Shown piece by piece: positions 1 through 4,936 of a stretch of 7,758 nt of DNA. The notes under the pieces were generated by a model, which ran no database searches, was not told the origin of the DNA, and saw only the letters and a list, made by a program, of their open reading frames with translations. Every line of letters starts with the position of its first letter. Position 1 is the stretch's first letter. Where the stretch lies: the NCBI GenBank assembly GCA_030630695.1, contig DAOVMP010000015.1, forward strand, positions 1 to 7,758, read 5' to 3'. Origin of the DNA: Candidatus Woesearchaeota archaeon (lineage in GTDB: Archaea; Nanobdellota; Nanobdellia; Woesearchaeales; ARS49). Both the position numbers and the translations under genes were made by a program.

Positions 1-738
1 ACACTAAAACAAGAACTGAAAAAAGTAATTCTATTAACAGACAGAATTTACAAACAATTCGGATTTCAATACATAATTGAACTAAGCACAAAACCAGAAA
101 AAGCAATGGGCGATCCAAAACTTTGGTATACTGCTGAAAAAGAACTGGCTTCTGCTCTTGATGAACTAAAAATGAAATACAAAATCAATCCTGGCGACGG
201 AGCATTTTACGGACCTAAAATTGATTTTCATCTAAAAGACGCTCTTGGACGAACATGGCAGTGCGGAACACTTCAATTAGATTTTCAAATGCCTGCTAAA
301 TTTGACTTAAAATACATGGGCGAGGACGGAACACAAAATCATCAGCCAATCACATTACATAGAACAATCTATGGAAGCATAGAAAGATTTTTAGGAGTTT
401 TATTAGAGCACACTGCAGGAAAACTGCCCTTATGGCTGTCTCCTATACAAGTTCGAATATTAACAGTTGCAGATCGATTCAATGAATATGCACAAAAAAT
501 CGCACAACAAATGGATGAACAAGAAATACGAGTTGAAATAGATGCCCGAGCAGAAAGTATTGGCAAAAAAGTTAGAGAAGCCCAACTACAGAAAATCAAC
601 TATATATTAGTTGTCGGCGAACGCGAGCTAAAAGACGAAACAGTGACAATAAGAACACGAGATAACAAAATCCACGGTGCGAAAAAACCAGATACATTTA
701 TAAAACAGATTGTTAAAGAAATAGAGGAAAGAAAATAA
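1..738 (+). CDS. thrS: Threonyl-tRNA synthetase, C-terminal part (5' end outside window)
   Basis: Class II synthetase that charges tRNA-Thr in the cytoplasm. The reading frame is open from base 1, so the Met at 106 is internal and the gene is truncated only by the window edge; 245 residues are visible. They hold the end of the catalytic core, with the family signatures GDGAFYGPKIDFH and WQCGTLQLDF, followed by LHRTIYGSIERF. In that last stretch the His (visible residue 120) matches the third zinc ligand of E. coli ThrRS and the Arg (129) is the motif 3 arginine. The anticodon-binding domain follows from about residue 143 to the end, with the typical IGKKVREAQLQKINYILVVG segment. Wording of the core is closer to bacterial/eukaryotic ThrRS than to the euryarchaeal form. 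The N-terminal editing domain lies outside the window, so editing type cannot be judged. Function is near certain. Confidence 0.96.
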   Translation, partial: TLKQELKKVILLTDRIYKQFGFQYIIELSTKPEKAMGDPKLWYTAEKELASALDELKMKYKINPGDGAFYGPKIDFHLKDALGRTWQCGTLQLDFQMPAKFDLKYMGEDGTQNHQPITLHRTIYGSIERFLGVLLEHTAGKLPLWLSPIQVRILTVADRFNEYAQKIAQQMDEQEIRVEIDARAESIGKKVREAQLQKINYILVVGERELKDETVTIRTRDNKIHGAKKPDTFIKQIVKEIEERK

Positions 739-801
739 GTCTATTAACTATATATTCTACTATAATAATACTTATTAATACGATAATATCCTCCTAAACT
801 T

Positions 802-806
802 GGTGG
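802..806 (+). promoter_or_regulatory. Ribosome binding site (GGTGG) deciding the start at 811
   Basis: GGTGG lies 4 nt before ATG 811 but only 1 nt before an in-frame TTG at 808, so 811 is the better start. A CCTCC at 790-794 could pair with GGTGG across a short loop (four G-C pairs around one mismatch). If it is in the mRNA leader it could mask the site. TATA-like ACTATATATT at 747-756 would place transcription start near 778, giving a leader of about 33 nt. Confidence 0.45.
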
Positions 807-810
807 GTTG

Positions 811-1284
811 ATGGATAAAAAAATAGTGATGGTATTAATATTTTTCGCGTTTCTGGCAGGAGTTAGTGTTAATTCTGAGGTTTTGCCTGAAACAGAAACG
901 CCTTTAGGGGTCGATACAGGAATAGCACCAAACGACTGGATAACACAAGACAAAATACACGTCTACAAATCCCATATAAAAATAGATCTACAAAACGCAG
1001 TATGGGCGAATTTCACAGACACTAATTCAATGACACCTGTGTTAAGCTCAAAAAGCAATGCAATACAAATAAAACCAAAATACGAAAAAGACATACACAT
1101 AGGAGACATAATTTCTTTTAGAAATAAAAATAACAAAAGAAGAATAATACATCGCGTCATAGGACTAGGAACTGACTCAGAAGGAAAATATTTCTTAACA
1201 AAAGGCGACAGCAATCCCGATGAAGACAACATTAAAGTTCGTTTTAATGATATTGACAGAGTTCTTGTTGCAGTGGTGTATTAA
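811..1284 (+). CDS. S26-family signal peptidase I-like membrane protein (archaeal type)
   Basis: Likely membrane-bound serine protease of the signal peptidase I (S26) family, which cleaves signal peptides on the outer face of the membrane. From ATG 811 it has 157 residues: one N-terminal membrane segment (about 5-21), a linker, then the catalytic domain. The nucleophile is Ser73 in NSMTP. The general base position holds His114 in IIHRVI, as in archaeal and ER-type enzymes, instead of the bacterial Lys. The conserved GDSNPDED box is at 132-139. A TTG at 808 adds one residue but leaves no room for the ribosome binding site. The domain is minimal compared with SipW/Sec11-like enzymes, and such short copies often accompany a main signal peptidase, so it may serve a restricted set of substrates. 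It ends convergently on the winged-helix gene at 1281-1607, the two stop codons sharing TTAA. Confidence 0.85.
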   Translation: MDKKIVMVLIFFAFLAGVSVNSEVLPETETPLGVDTGIAPNDWITQDKIHVYKSHIKIDLQNAVWANFTDTNSMTPVLSSKSNAIQIKPKYEKDIHIGDIISFRNKNNKRRIIHRVIGLGTDSEGKYFLTKGDSNPDEDNIKVRFNDIDRVLVAVVY

Positions 1285-1607
1285 TGTTTAATTTTTACTT
1301 TTTGTTTTAATAATTTTTCTGTTTCTTTTTTAACAGAAACCCAATATAATTTTCTAAATTGCTGCACTACTGAGTTTTGTATGTTTAATTTGAATAATTT
1401 TGCCTTGCCGATTTTTCTTGTCTTCTTAACTATATCATATTTTATTAAATCGTTCCAGAATAATTTTAATGTAGAATAACCAATGCCAGAATTTTTTGCA
1501 ATATCAATCATAGAATAATCAAAATCCTCATAAACCATAAAAAAATCAAGAACTCTTAGTATAGGACTATTTCCAAACATTTTCAAAAATAAAGATTTGC
1601 TTGACAT
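1281..1607 (-). CDS. Winged-helix transcriptional regulator (archaeal)
   Basis: Small DNA-binding protein of 108 residues. Residues about 15-80 form a winged helix: helix PILRVLDFFMV, then DYSMIDIAKNSGIGYSTLKLFWNDLIKYDIV as a helix-turn-helix with recognition helix near GIGYSTLKLFWNDL, then a basic wing (KKTRKIGKAKLFKLN). The C-terminal 30 residues are a Lys-rich helix, possibly for dimerisation. There is no ligand domain or cysteine, so no effector is suggested. This type (SPILRVLDF at the front, IGKAKLFKLN in the wing) is familiar from many archaeal genomes, where its targets are mostly unknown. Its own promoter has a clear TATA box 30 nt upstream and the mRNA is probably leaderless. The gene converges on the signal-peptidase-like gene with overlapping stops, so the two may influence each other by antisense transcription. 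No target genes can be named. Confidence 0.82.
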   Translation of the reverse strand: MSSKSLFLKMFGNSPILRVLDFFMVYEDFDYSMIDIAKNSGIGYSTLKLFWNDLIKYDIVKKTRKIGKAKLFKLNIQNSVVQQFRKLYWVSVKKETEKLLKQKVKIKH

Positions 1608-1629
1608 AAGATGAATAAAACAAATTAAA

Positions 1630-1637
1630 TATATAAA
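1630..1637 (-). promoter_or_regulatory. TATA box for the winged-helix gene ending at 1281; leaderless start
   Basis: Reading the minus strand, TTTATATA begins 30 nt before the ATG at 1607 and is preceded by a purine-rich GAAAC that suits a BRE element. With the usual archaeal TATA-to-start distance, transcription begins at or next to the A of ATG, and no Shine-Dalgarno sequence is present. Confidence 0.7.
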
Positions 1638-1713
1638 TGTTTCTATTTTTAGCTTTCAAAGGCCATAACTAAAATTATATTCTCGGAAATTTTACGAAAA
1701 AATATCGCAAAAA

Positions 1714-1722
1714 CTTATAAAG
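1714..1722 (+). promoter_or_regulatory. TATA box for the gene at 1745; leaderless start
   Basis: CTTATAAAG starts 31 nt before ATG 1745 with an A-rich BRE-like CAAAAA upstream. There is no ribosome binding site in between, so a leaderless transcript is expected. Confidence 0.65.
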
Positions 1723-1744
1723 AAAAAAATTCTAAAAATAACTC

Positions 1745-2014
1745 ATGCACGATAGAGCCGAATCAATTAATTTAATAAAAAAATCAATAATTCGCAAACT
1801 GTATTCTGCCGGATGCTGGGGAAAAGGACACATGCTTTTCAATAGACTTAAGTCAGGTTTGCCAGCACATTTAAGAGGAGATGTATCTTCTGCGGTAAAG
1901 AACTTGGTTAAAGATGGATTAGTTATTGTTTATGGAAGAACCAAATATGGTTTAGCAGTTTATCTTAGCATAGGAAAGAAAAAAGAAATCGAGGATATTA
2001 TAGATAAATTATGA
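1745..2014 (+). CDS. Small winged-helix-like protein, function unknown
   Basis: Protein of 89 residues that reads as a single winged-helix fold: helix 1 (ESINLIKKSIIRKLY), a conserved-looking CWGKGHMLFNRLKSGLP stretch, a helix-turn-helix (HLRGDVSSAVKNLVKDGLV) and a beta wing (IVYGRTKYGLAVYL). The ending of the wing, in which a Gly-Arg-Thr-Lys-Tyr-Gly turn is followed by a hydrophobic strand, recalls a common family of uncharacterised small archaeal wHTH proteins. Cys24 is single and not in a metal motif. It could bind DNA as a transcription factor or bind RNA; the sequence does not decide. It is transcribed alone from a leaderless promoter, divergent from the regulator ending at 1281, with 137 bases between the two starts. 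The 57-bp gap to the next gene contains that gene's own promoter. Confidence 0.75.
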   Translation: MHDRAESINLIKKSIIRKLYSAGCWGKGHMLFNRLKSGLPAHLRGDVSSAVKNLVKDGLVIVYGRTKYGLAVYLSIGKKKEIEDIIDKL

Positions 2015-2041
2015 TTACTCTTAACATTATTAACCGCCAAA

Positions 2042-2050
2042 TTTATAAAG
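2042..2050 (+). promoter_or_regulatory. TATA box for the gene at 2072; leaderless start
   Basis: TTTATAAAG begins 30 nt before ATG 2072, preceded by GCCAAA. No Shine-Dalgarno sequence precedes the ATG, so the mRNA is expected to start at or beside it. Confidence 0.7.
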
Positions 2051-2071
2051 AATAACTTCTTTAGAAAAATT

Positions 2072-2533
2072 ATGGAATTTAAAGACTATCTTATAAACCA
2101 AGTGTTTAAACTCGTTGCAGATAAAATATATCCTGTTATGGGGAATCGATACAAACAAATTGCAGAGAGCCAGCTGGAACTAGAAGAAAAAATAAAGGTT
2201 CTAAAAATAAAACAAATAGTTATCCAAGGAATACCATTAGAAAAATGTAATCATCGCCAAATCTGTAAAGAATTTATATCTGCATATGATAACGCAGAAG
2301 CGGATATTAAAAAAAACAGCGCATATGAACAATGGAAAATAAAAACAACAAGTCTAAGAGAAATAACTTCAGATATTGATGATTTATATTCTTATCAAGG
2401 GAAAAAACTTATAGACAAAGGACTTGAACTTTCATTAAAAATAAGAGAATTATTTTCATCAGGAAAAATACCTGAAGAACTTCTTAATTATGAAGAAGAA
2501 AAACGAGCAAAACAACAATATTTTGATTTCTGA
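2072..2533 (+). CDS. Hypothetical helical protein, unrecognised
   Basis: I do not recognise this 153-residue protein. It is rich in Lys, Glu and Ile and predicted by eye to be almost entirely helical. Residues about 27-50 (YKQIAESQLELEEKIKVLKI) have heptad-like spacing of hydrophobic residues and could form a coiled coil. A middle segment carries the only two cysteines, as CNHRQIC (59-65), which could form a disulfide or hold a metal but lack a second ligand pair. Another long amphipathic helix (about 105-132) follows, and the C-terminal tail is charged and ends in aromatic residues. There is no signal peptide or membrane segment, so it is likely cytoplasmic. The start is fixed by the TATA box 30 nt upstream. 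It sits 39 bp before pth2, which has its own promoter, so no shared job is implied. Confidence 0.7.
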   Translation: MEFKDYLINQVFKLVADKIYPVMGNRYKQIAESQLELEEKIKVLKIKQIVIQGIPLEKCNHRQICKEFISAYDNAEADIKKNSAYEQWKIKTTSLREITSDIDDLYSYQGKKLIDKGLELSLKIRELFSSGKIPEELLNYEEEKRAKQQYFDF

Positions 2534-2540
2534 ACAAGAA

Positions 2541-2550
2541 GTTTTAAAAA
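2541..2550 (+). promoter_or_regulatory. TATA-like box for pth2; leaderless start
   Basis: GTTTTAAAAA begins 32 nt before ATG 2573 and follows a purine-rich AACAAGAA that suits a BRE. This places transcription start at or near the ATG, which has no ribosome binding site. Confidence 0.55.
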
Positions 2551-2572
2551 CAAACTAAATATTCTTTATATT

Positions 2573-2920
2573 ATGGAATACAAACAAGTAATACTGGTTC
2601 GAAAAGATTTGAAATTATCAAAAGGAAAAATGAGTGCTCAATGCGCACACGCATCCTCTGAAGCAGTTTTAAAATCACATAAAGATGATATTTCCAAATG
2701 GCGGAATGCAGGCATGAAAAAAGCAGTATTAGAAGTTAAAACCAAAGAAGATTTATTCAAATACAAACAACAAGCAGAAGACACAGGATTAGTAGTTTCC
2801 TTGATAACAGATGCAGGAAGAACAGAACTAGAACCAGGAACAGTGACTTGCCTGGCAATAGGACCGGATACTGAAGAAAAAATAGATAAAATTACAGGAG
2901 AATTGAAACTACTTTCTTAA
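2573..2920 (+). CDS. pth2: Peptidyl-tRNA hydrolase, archaeal/eukaryotic type (Pth2)
   Basis: Releases tRNA from peptidyl-tRNAs that drop off the ribosome by hydrolysing the ester bond; cytoplasmic. At 115 residues it has the usual length for Pth2 and is complete. The family signatures are present in order: an N-terminal strand (YKQVILVRKDL), then LSKGKMSAQCAHAS (residues 15-28) with the conserved Lys and His, and near the end LITDAGRTELEPGTVTCLAIGP (77-98), with the conserved Asp80 and the PGT loop. It is unrelated in fold to bacterial Pth, and its presence is one of the better signs that the host is an archaeon. It is transcribed on its own from a TATA-like element and ends convergently on a small minus-strand ORF, again through a shared TTAA. 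Identification is secure. Confidence 0.96.
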   Translation: MEYKQVILVRKDLKLSKGKMSAQCAHASSEAVLKSHKDDISKWRNAGMKKAVLEVKTKEDLFKYKQQAEDTGLVVSLITDAGRTELEPGTVTCLAIGPDTEEKIDKITGELKLLS

Positions 2921-3018
2921 ATCATTCCAAAATACATTGCAATAAACATGCCTATTCCCAATAACAACAGAATTATTCCCACAGAGAACCTTGAATAACC
3001 TTCTATTTTCTTATGCAA
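2917..3018 (-). CDS. Small single-span membrane protein, 33 codons, coupled to the regulator
   Basis: This short ORF fills the gap between pth2 and the membrane regulator. It would start at TTG (3018-3016), overlap the last 8 nt of the regulator gene, and end at a TAA whose bases form the shared TTAA with the pth2 stop. The 33 residues have a basic front (HKKIEGYSRF) and one clean hydrophobic span (VGIILLLLGIGMFIAMYFG), so an N-in single-pass membrane peptide is expected. AGAGGT at 3026-3021 is a candidate ribosome binding site, though only 2-3 nt from the TTG, which is short. Overlap with the preceding stop suits translation by termination-reinitiation. No homologue is recognised. It might be a partner of the two-span regulator. 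The main doubt is the non-ATG start and small size. Confidence 0.5.
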   Translation of the reverse strand: MHKKIEGYSRFSVGIILLLLGIGMFIAMYFGMI

Positions 3019-3499
3019 AAACCTCTTTTAATTGAGGGTTTAATTCAATTATGTTAATTTTACCATTTGATTGTTTTTCAACAAGACCTTTTATCCGCAG
3101 CTTATTAACTATTCTATGGATTTTTACTTTATGAAAACCAGTTTGTTTTTCTAGTTCTGCTTGTTTTAGCCCTTTTTTACCTTTTATGAGTTCCTTAATA
3201 ACTGCTCTTTCCTGTGGTTCAAGAAAGTTCAGTGTAAATTCTATATTTTTATTTCTGGTTTCTCCTTGTTGTAGGTATTTTGACACAGTGAAATAATAAG
3301 CCGCACTCCCTACAAAAATTCCTAAAGATGAAAGAATCAAAATCATGTATGGTATTGGAATAACACAACCACAGGCATTATTGTTCTTAATAGCATCCGA
3401 TACATAAAGAGTGCTGAACGCCACAATAAATACAAAACCAGTGATTATCCCTAAAACTAAAAAAATGCTTTTATTTTCTTCTAAAATGCCCAGTTTCAT
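3011..3499 (-). CDS. Membrane-anchored winged-helix regulator with extracytoplasmic Cys-Gly-Cys loop
   Basis: Protein of 162 residues with two membrane segments (about 11-33 and 51-72), a short loop between them, and a cytoplasmic C-terminal winged helix (about 93-155: LEPQERAVIKELI, then KQAELEKQTGFHKVKIHRIVNKLRIKGLV with recognition helix near 123-138, then a short wing). With N- and C-termini inside, the loop faces outward and holds Cys43-Gly44-Cys45 followed by VIPIP. Membrane-bound one-component regulators with IclR/MarR-like winged helices are known in archaea, and I place it there by architecture. The gene is divergent from a thioredoxin-like/CcdA operon. The simplest inference is that the vicinal cysteines sense thiol redox state, or bind a metal, outside the cell and the DNA-binding domain controls the neighbouring operon and its own gene. 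The only reasonable start is ATG 3499. A 33-codon ORF overlaps its 3' end. Confidence 0.8.
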   Translation of the reverse strand: MKLGILEENKSIFLVLGIITGFVFIVAFSTLYVSDAIKNNNACGCVIPIPYMILILSSLGIFVGSAAYYFTVSKYLQQGETRNKNIEFTLNFLEPQERAVIKELIKGKKGLKQAELEKQTGFHKVKIHRIVNKLRIKGLVEKQSNGKINIIELNPQLKEVFA

Positions 3500-3503
3500 T
3501 TTT

Positions 3504-3530
3504 TGTAACGAACTTTTATATATAGTTACA
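3504..3530. promoter_or_regulatory. Inverted repeat TGTAAC-N15-GTTACA around a TATA-like box (candidate operator)
   Basis: Perfect 6-bp arms lie at 3504-3509 and 3525-3530 in the divergent promoter region. The 15-bp spacer contains most of the AT-rich TTTTATATATA, a TATA candidate for either direction. A third half-site, TGTAAT, lies at 3536-3541, 32 bp (about three helical turns) from the first and in the same orientation. Binding of the adjacent winged-helix protein here would block TBP. That the arms are an operator is inference. Confidence 0.5.
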
Positions 3531-3558
3531 CATTCTGTAATGTTAGTTATTTAAATAG
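3513..3558. promoter_or_regulatory. Divergent promoter pair: two AT-rich boxes between regulator and thioredoxin genes
   Basis: Two near-palindromic TATA candidates are present, CTTTTATATATAG (3513-3525) and TTATTTAAATAG (3547-3558). For the plus gene, the first box predicts transcription start near 3545 and a short leader to ATG 3562. The second predicts a leaderless start at the in-frame ATG 3577. For the minus gene, the second box gives a leader of roughly 27-29 nt, while the first lies only about 20-25 nt from ATG 3499. Which box serves which gene cannot be settled by eye. Confidence 0.55.
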
Positions 3559-3561
3559 TTT

Positions 3562-4002
3562 ATGGTAAAAATGAAGATGAACAAGAAAACATGGATTTTA
3601 TTTAACATAATTGCACTTGTATTGCTTGGCTGCGGGTGTAGCCAAACAATCTCAGAAGGTCCTCCTTCTACAACAGGGGTTATAACTTTAGATTCAAATA
3701 TTGAAATACCCTCTGAGTCCTGCATAGAAAGGGGCTTAAGCGACAAAGTAATAATGCTCGGATCAGAATATTGCGGGCATTGCAAAGTTGCAGAACCTAT
3801 TTTAAAGGAGATTGGACAAGAAAAAGGGCTGGATTTGGAATTTCTTGATGTATCTAAAAAAGAAGATATGGCAGTTATGGAAAGCTACGGTATTAATATT
3901 AAATATACTCCTACCTTAATAGCAGGATGTGTTGTGCATATTGGTTCAAAATCAAAAGAGGAATATACGCAGATTATTAACAAATTCATAGAGGGAACAT
4001 AA
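3562..4002 (+). CDS. Thioredoxin-like lipoprotein with CGHC active site
   Basis: Extracytoplasmic thiol-disulfide oxidoreductase. From ATG 3562 it has 146 residues: a basic N-terminus with a hydrophobic segment (11-22) ending in a lipobox-like LLGC (21-24), a Ser/Thr/Pro-rich linker, then a compact thioredoxin fold (about 62-144). The redox motif is C71-G-H-C74 in SEYCGHCKVAEP, the motif of protein disulfide isomerase, with the expected cis-proline at 117 in YTPT. Extra cysteines at 26, 54 and 123 are not part of the classical site. In-frame ATGs at 3571 and 3577 are alternatives; 3577 fits a leaderless start 30 nt below the box at 3547. It is followed with a 1-nt overlap by a CcdA/DsbD-type membrane protein, which very probably passes electrons to or from it. 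Whether the pair reduces or oxidises targets cannot be read from the sequence. Lipid attachment is inferred only. Confidence 0.88.
   Translation: MVKMKMNKKTWILFNIIALVLLGCGCSQTISEGPPSTTGVITLDSNIEIPSESCIERGLSDKVIMLGSEYCGHCKVAEPILKEIGQEKGLDLEFLDVSKKEDMAVMESYGINIKYTPTLIAGCVVHIGSKSKEEYTQIINKFIEGT
3991..3995 (+). promoter_or_regulatory. Ribosome binding site for the CcdA-like gene
   Basis: GAGGG sits 6 nt before ATG 4002, inside the end of the thioredoxin gene. Operon-internal genes here carry Shine-Dalgarno sites while several first genes look leaderless. Confidence 0.7.
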
Positions 4003-4835
4003 TGAATGCAAAGAAAAAATGCTTTTTAACTATACTTATAACACTGATCCTACTCATCAGTTTTTTTATTCTAGCAAAAAGCACATCATTAGATTTTTTA
4101 AAAGCATTAGGCATCAGCTTGCCCCTGCCTATCTTCACGTTTATCATTGCTTTAATTGATGGTTTTAACCCTTGCAACCTATTTGTGCTAACACTACTAC
4201 TGGGCCTGCTTGTCTCAGCAGCACATTCCAGAAAAAAAATATACATTACTGGATACACTTTCATAGCAGTGGTTTATATTGTTTATTTCCTATTCATGGT
4301 TGCATGGCTGAACATTTTCAAATTTATAGGATTTATAACCCCACTAAGAATATCAATAGCATGTATCGCATTGATAGCGGGATTTATAAATTGCAAAGAA
4401 CTATTCTTTTTTAGAAAAGGAATTACTTTAATGATACAGGAAAGACACAAAGGTCCTCTACTTAAAAGAATAGAACGAGTGAAAGATGTCTTTATAAAAG
4501 GCAGTACATCTATGTTAATTTTATCTTCAATAGTCTTGGCTGCTTTTGCATCATTGGTTGAACTGCCCTGCACTGCAGGGTTCCCAATAATATATACCGG
4601 GATACTGACCGGAAAAGTCCTTGAAAGTGGCCTAAGTTATTACTCCTACTTATTGTTCTATAATTTAGTATACATACTGCCTTTAAGCATAGTAATAGGA
4701 ATATTTGGTTACACACTTAAAGCAAAACAAATAAGTAAAAAACAAATACAAGTAATAAAATTCATTGGCGGAGCAATCATGATATTATTAGGCATTATTC
4801 TGTTGGTTAATCCGGCCATGATTATAGGAACATAA
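4002..4835 (+). CDS. CcdA/DsbD-type transmembrane thiol-disulfide transporter
   Basis: Polytopic membrane protein of 277 residues in the DsbD membrane-domain/CcdA family, which carries reducing equivalents across the membrane through two cysteines. About seven hydrophobic segments are visible (near 8-26, 43-72, 79-108, 113-133, 169-189, 213-238 and 251-275); the first is an extra N-terminal span or signal anchor in front of the usual six. The two redox cysteines are in the family positions: Cys58 in GFNPCNLF and Cys190 in ELPCTAGFP. A basic cytoplasmic segment lies between the two halves (about 137-168). It lacks the periplasmic alpha and gamma domains of E. coli DsbD; the upstream lipoprotein thioredoxin, encoded with a TAATG overlap, probably fills the outer partner role. 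A cytoplasmic thioredoxin as electron donor is not encoded nearby. The transporter family is clear; direction and target proteins are not. Confidence 0.9.
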   Translation: MNAKKKCFLTILITLILLISFFILAKSTSLDFLKALGISLPLPIFTFIIALIDGFNPCNLFVLTLLLGLLVSAAHSRKKIYITGYTFIAVVYIVYFLFMVAWLNIFKFIGFITPLRISIACIALIAGFINCKELFFFRKGITLMIQERHKGPLLKRIERVKDVFIKGSTSMLILSSIVLAAFASLVELPCTAGFPIIYTGILTGKVLESGLSYYSYLLFYNLVYILPLSIVIGIFGYTLKAKQISKKQIQVIKFIGGAIMILLGIILLVNPAMIIGT

Positions 4836-4863
4836 TTTCAGAATTTGTTGAAGTATTCTTTGA

Positions 4864-4881
4864 TTGTACTCTCCAGTACGA
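4864..4881 (+). terminator. Short hairpin after the thioredoxin-CcdA operon
   Basis: TTGTACT (4864-4870) and AGTACGA (4875-4881) form a 7-bp stem with one G-U pair and a CTCC loop, 28 nt after the operon's stop. Only a short CATCTTT follows, so a terminator role is weak; it could also be an operator or chance. Confidence 0.3.
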
Positions 4882-4884
4882 CAT

Positions 4885-4930
4885 CTTTAAAAAGAATGAA
4901 ATATTTAAATTAAAGTAGTAAAATAGGAGA
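4885..4930 (+). promoter_or_regulatory. Promoter and ribosome binding site of the gene at 4937
   Basis: CTTTAAAAAG at 4885-4894 predicts transcription start near 4916, and TATTTAAAT at 4902-4910 is an alternative. AGGAGA at 4925-4930 lies 6 nt before ATG 4937, a good Shine-Dalgarno site. Unlike the leaderless genes to the left, this transcript appears to have a leader of about 20 nt. Confidence 0.55.
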
Positions 4931-4936
4931 ATCACC

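Noticed and set aside
369..599. Minus-strand ORF of 76 codons inside the ThrRS gene
   Set aside because: It lies opposite a clearly recognised domain, has no ribosome binding site or TATA box, and its composition is that of an antisense shadow.
3011..3030. Programmed frameshift joining the regulator to the 33-codon ORF at the T5 run
   Set aside because: The needed +1 shift would re-pair tRNA-Phe on TTG, and there is no convincing slippery site; reinitiation at TTG is simpler.
4172..4716. Three alternative-frame ORFs (one plus, two minus) across the CcdA-like gene
   Set aside because: The CcdA-like frame has all family motifs, and these overlap it without signals of their own.
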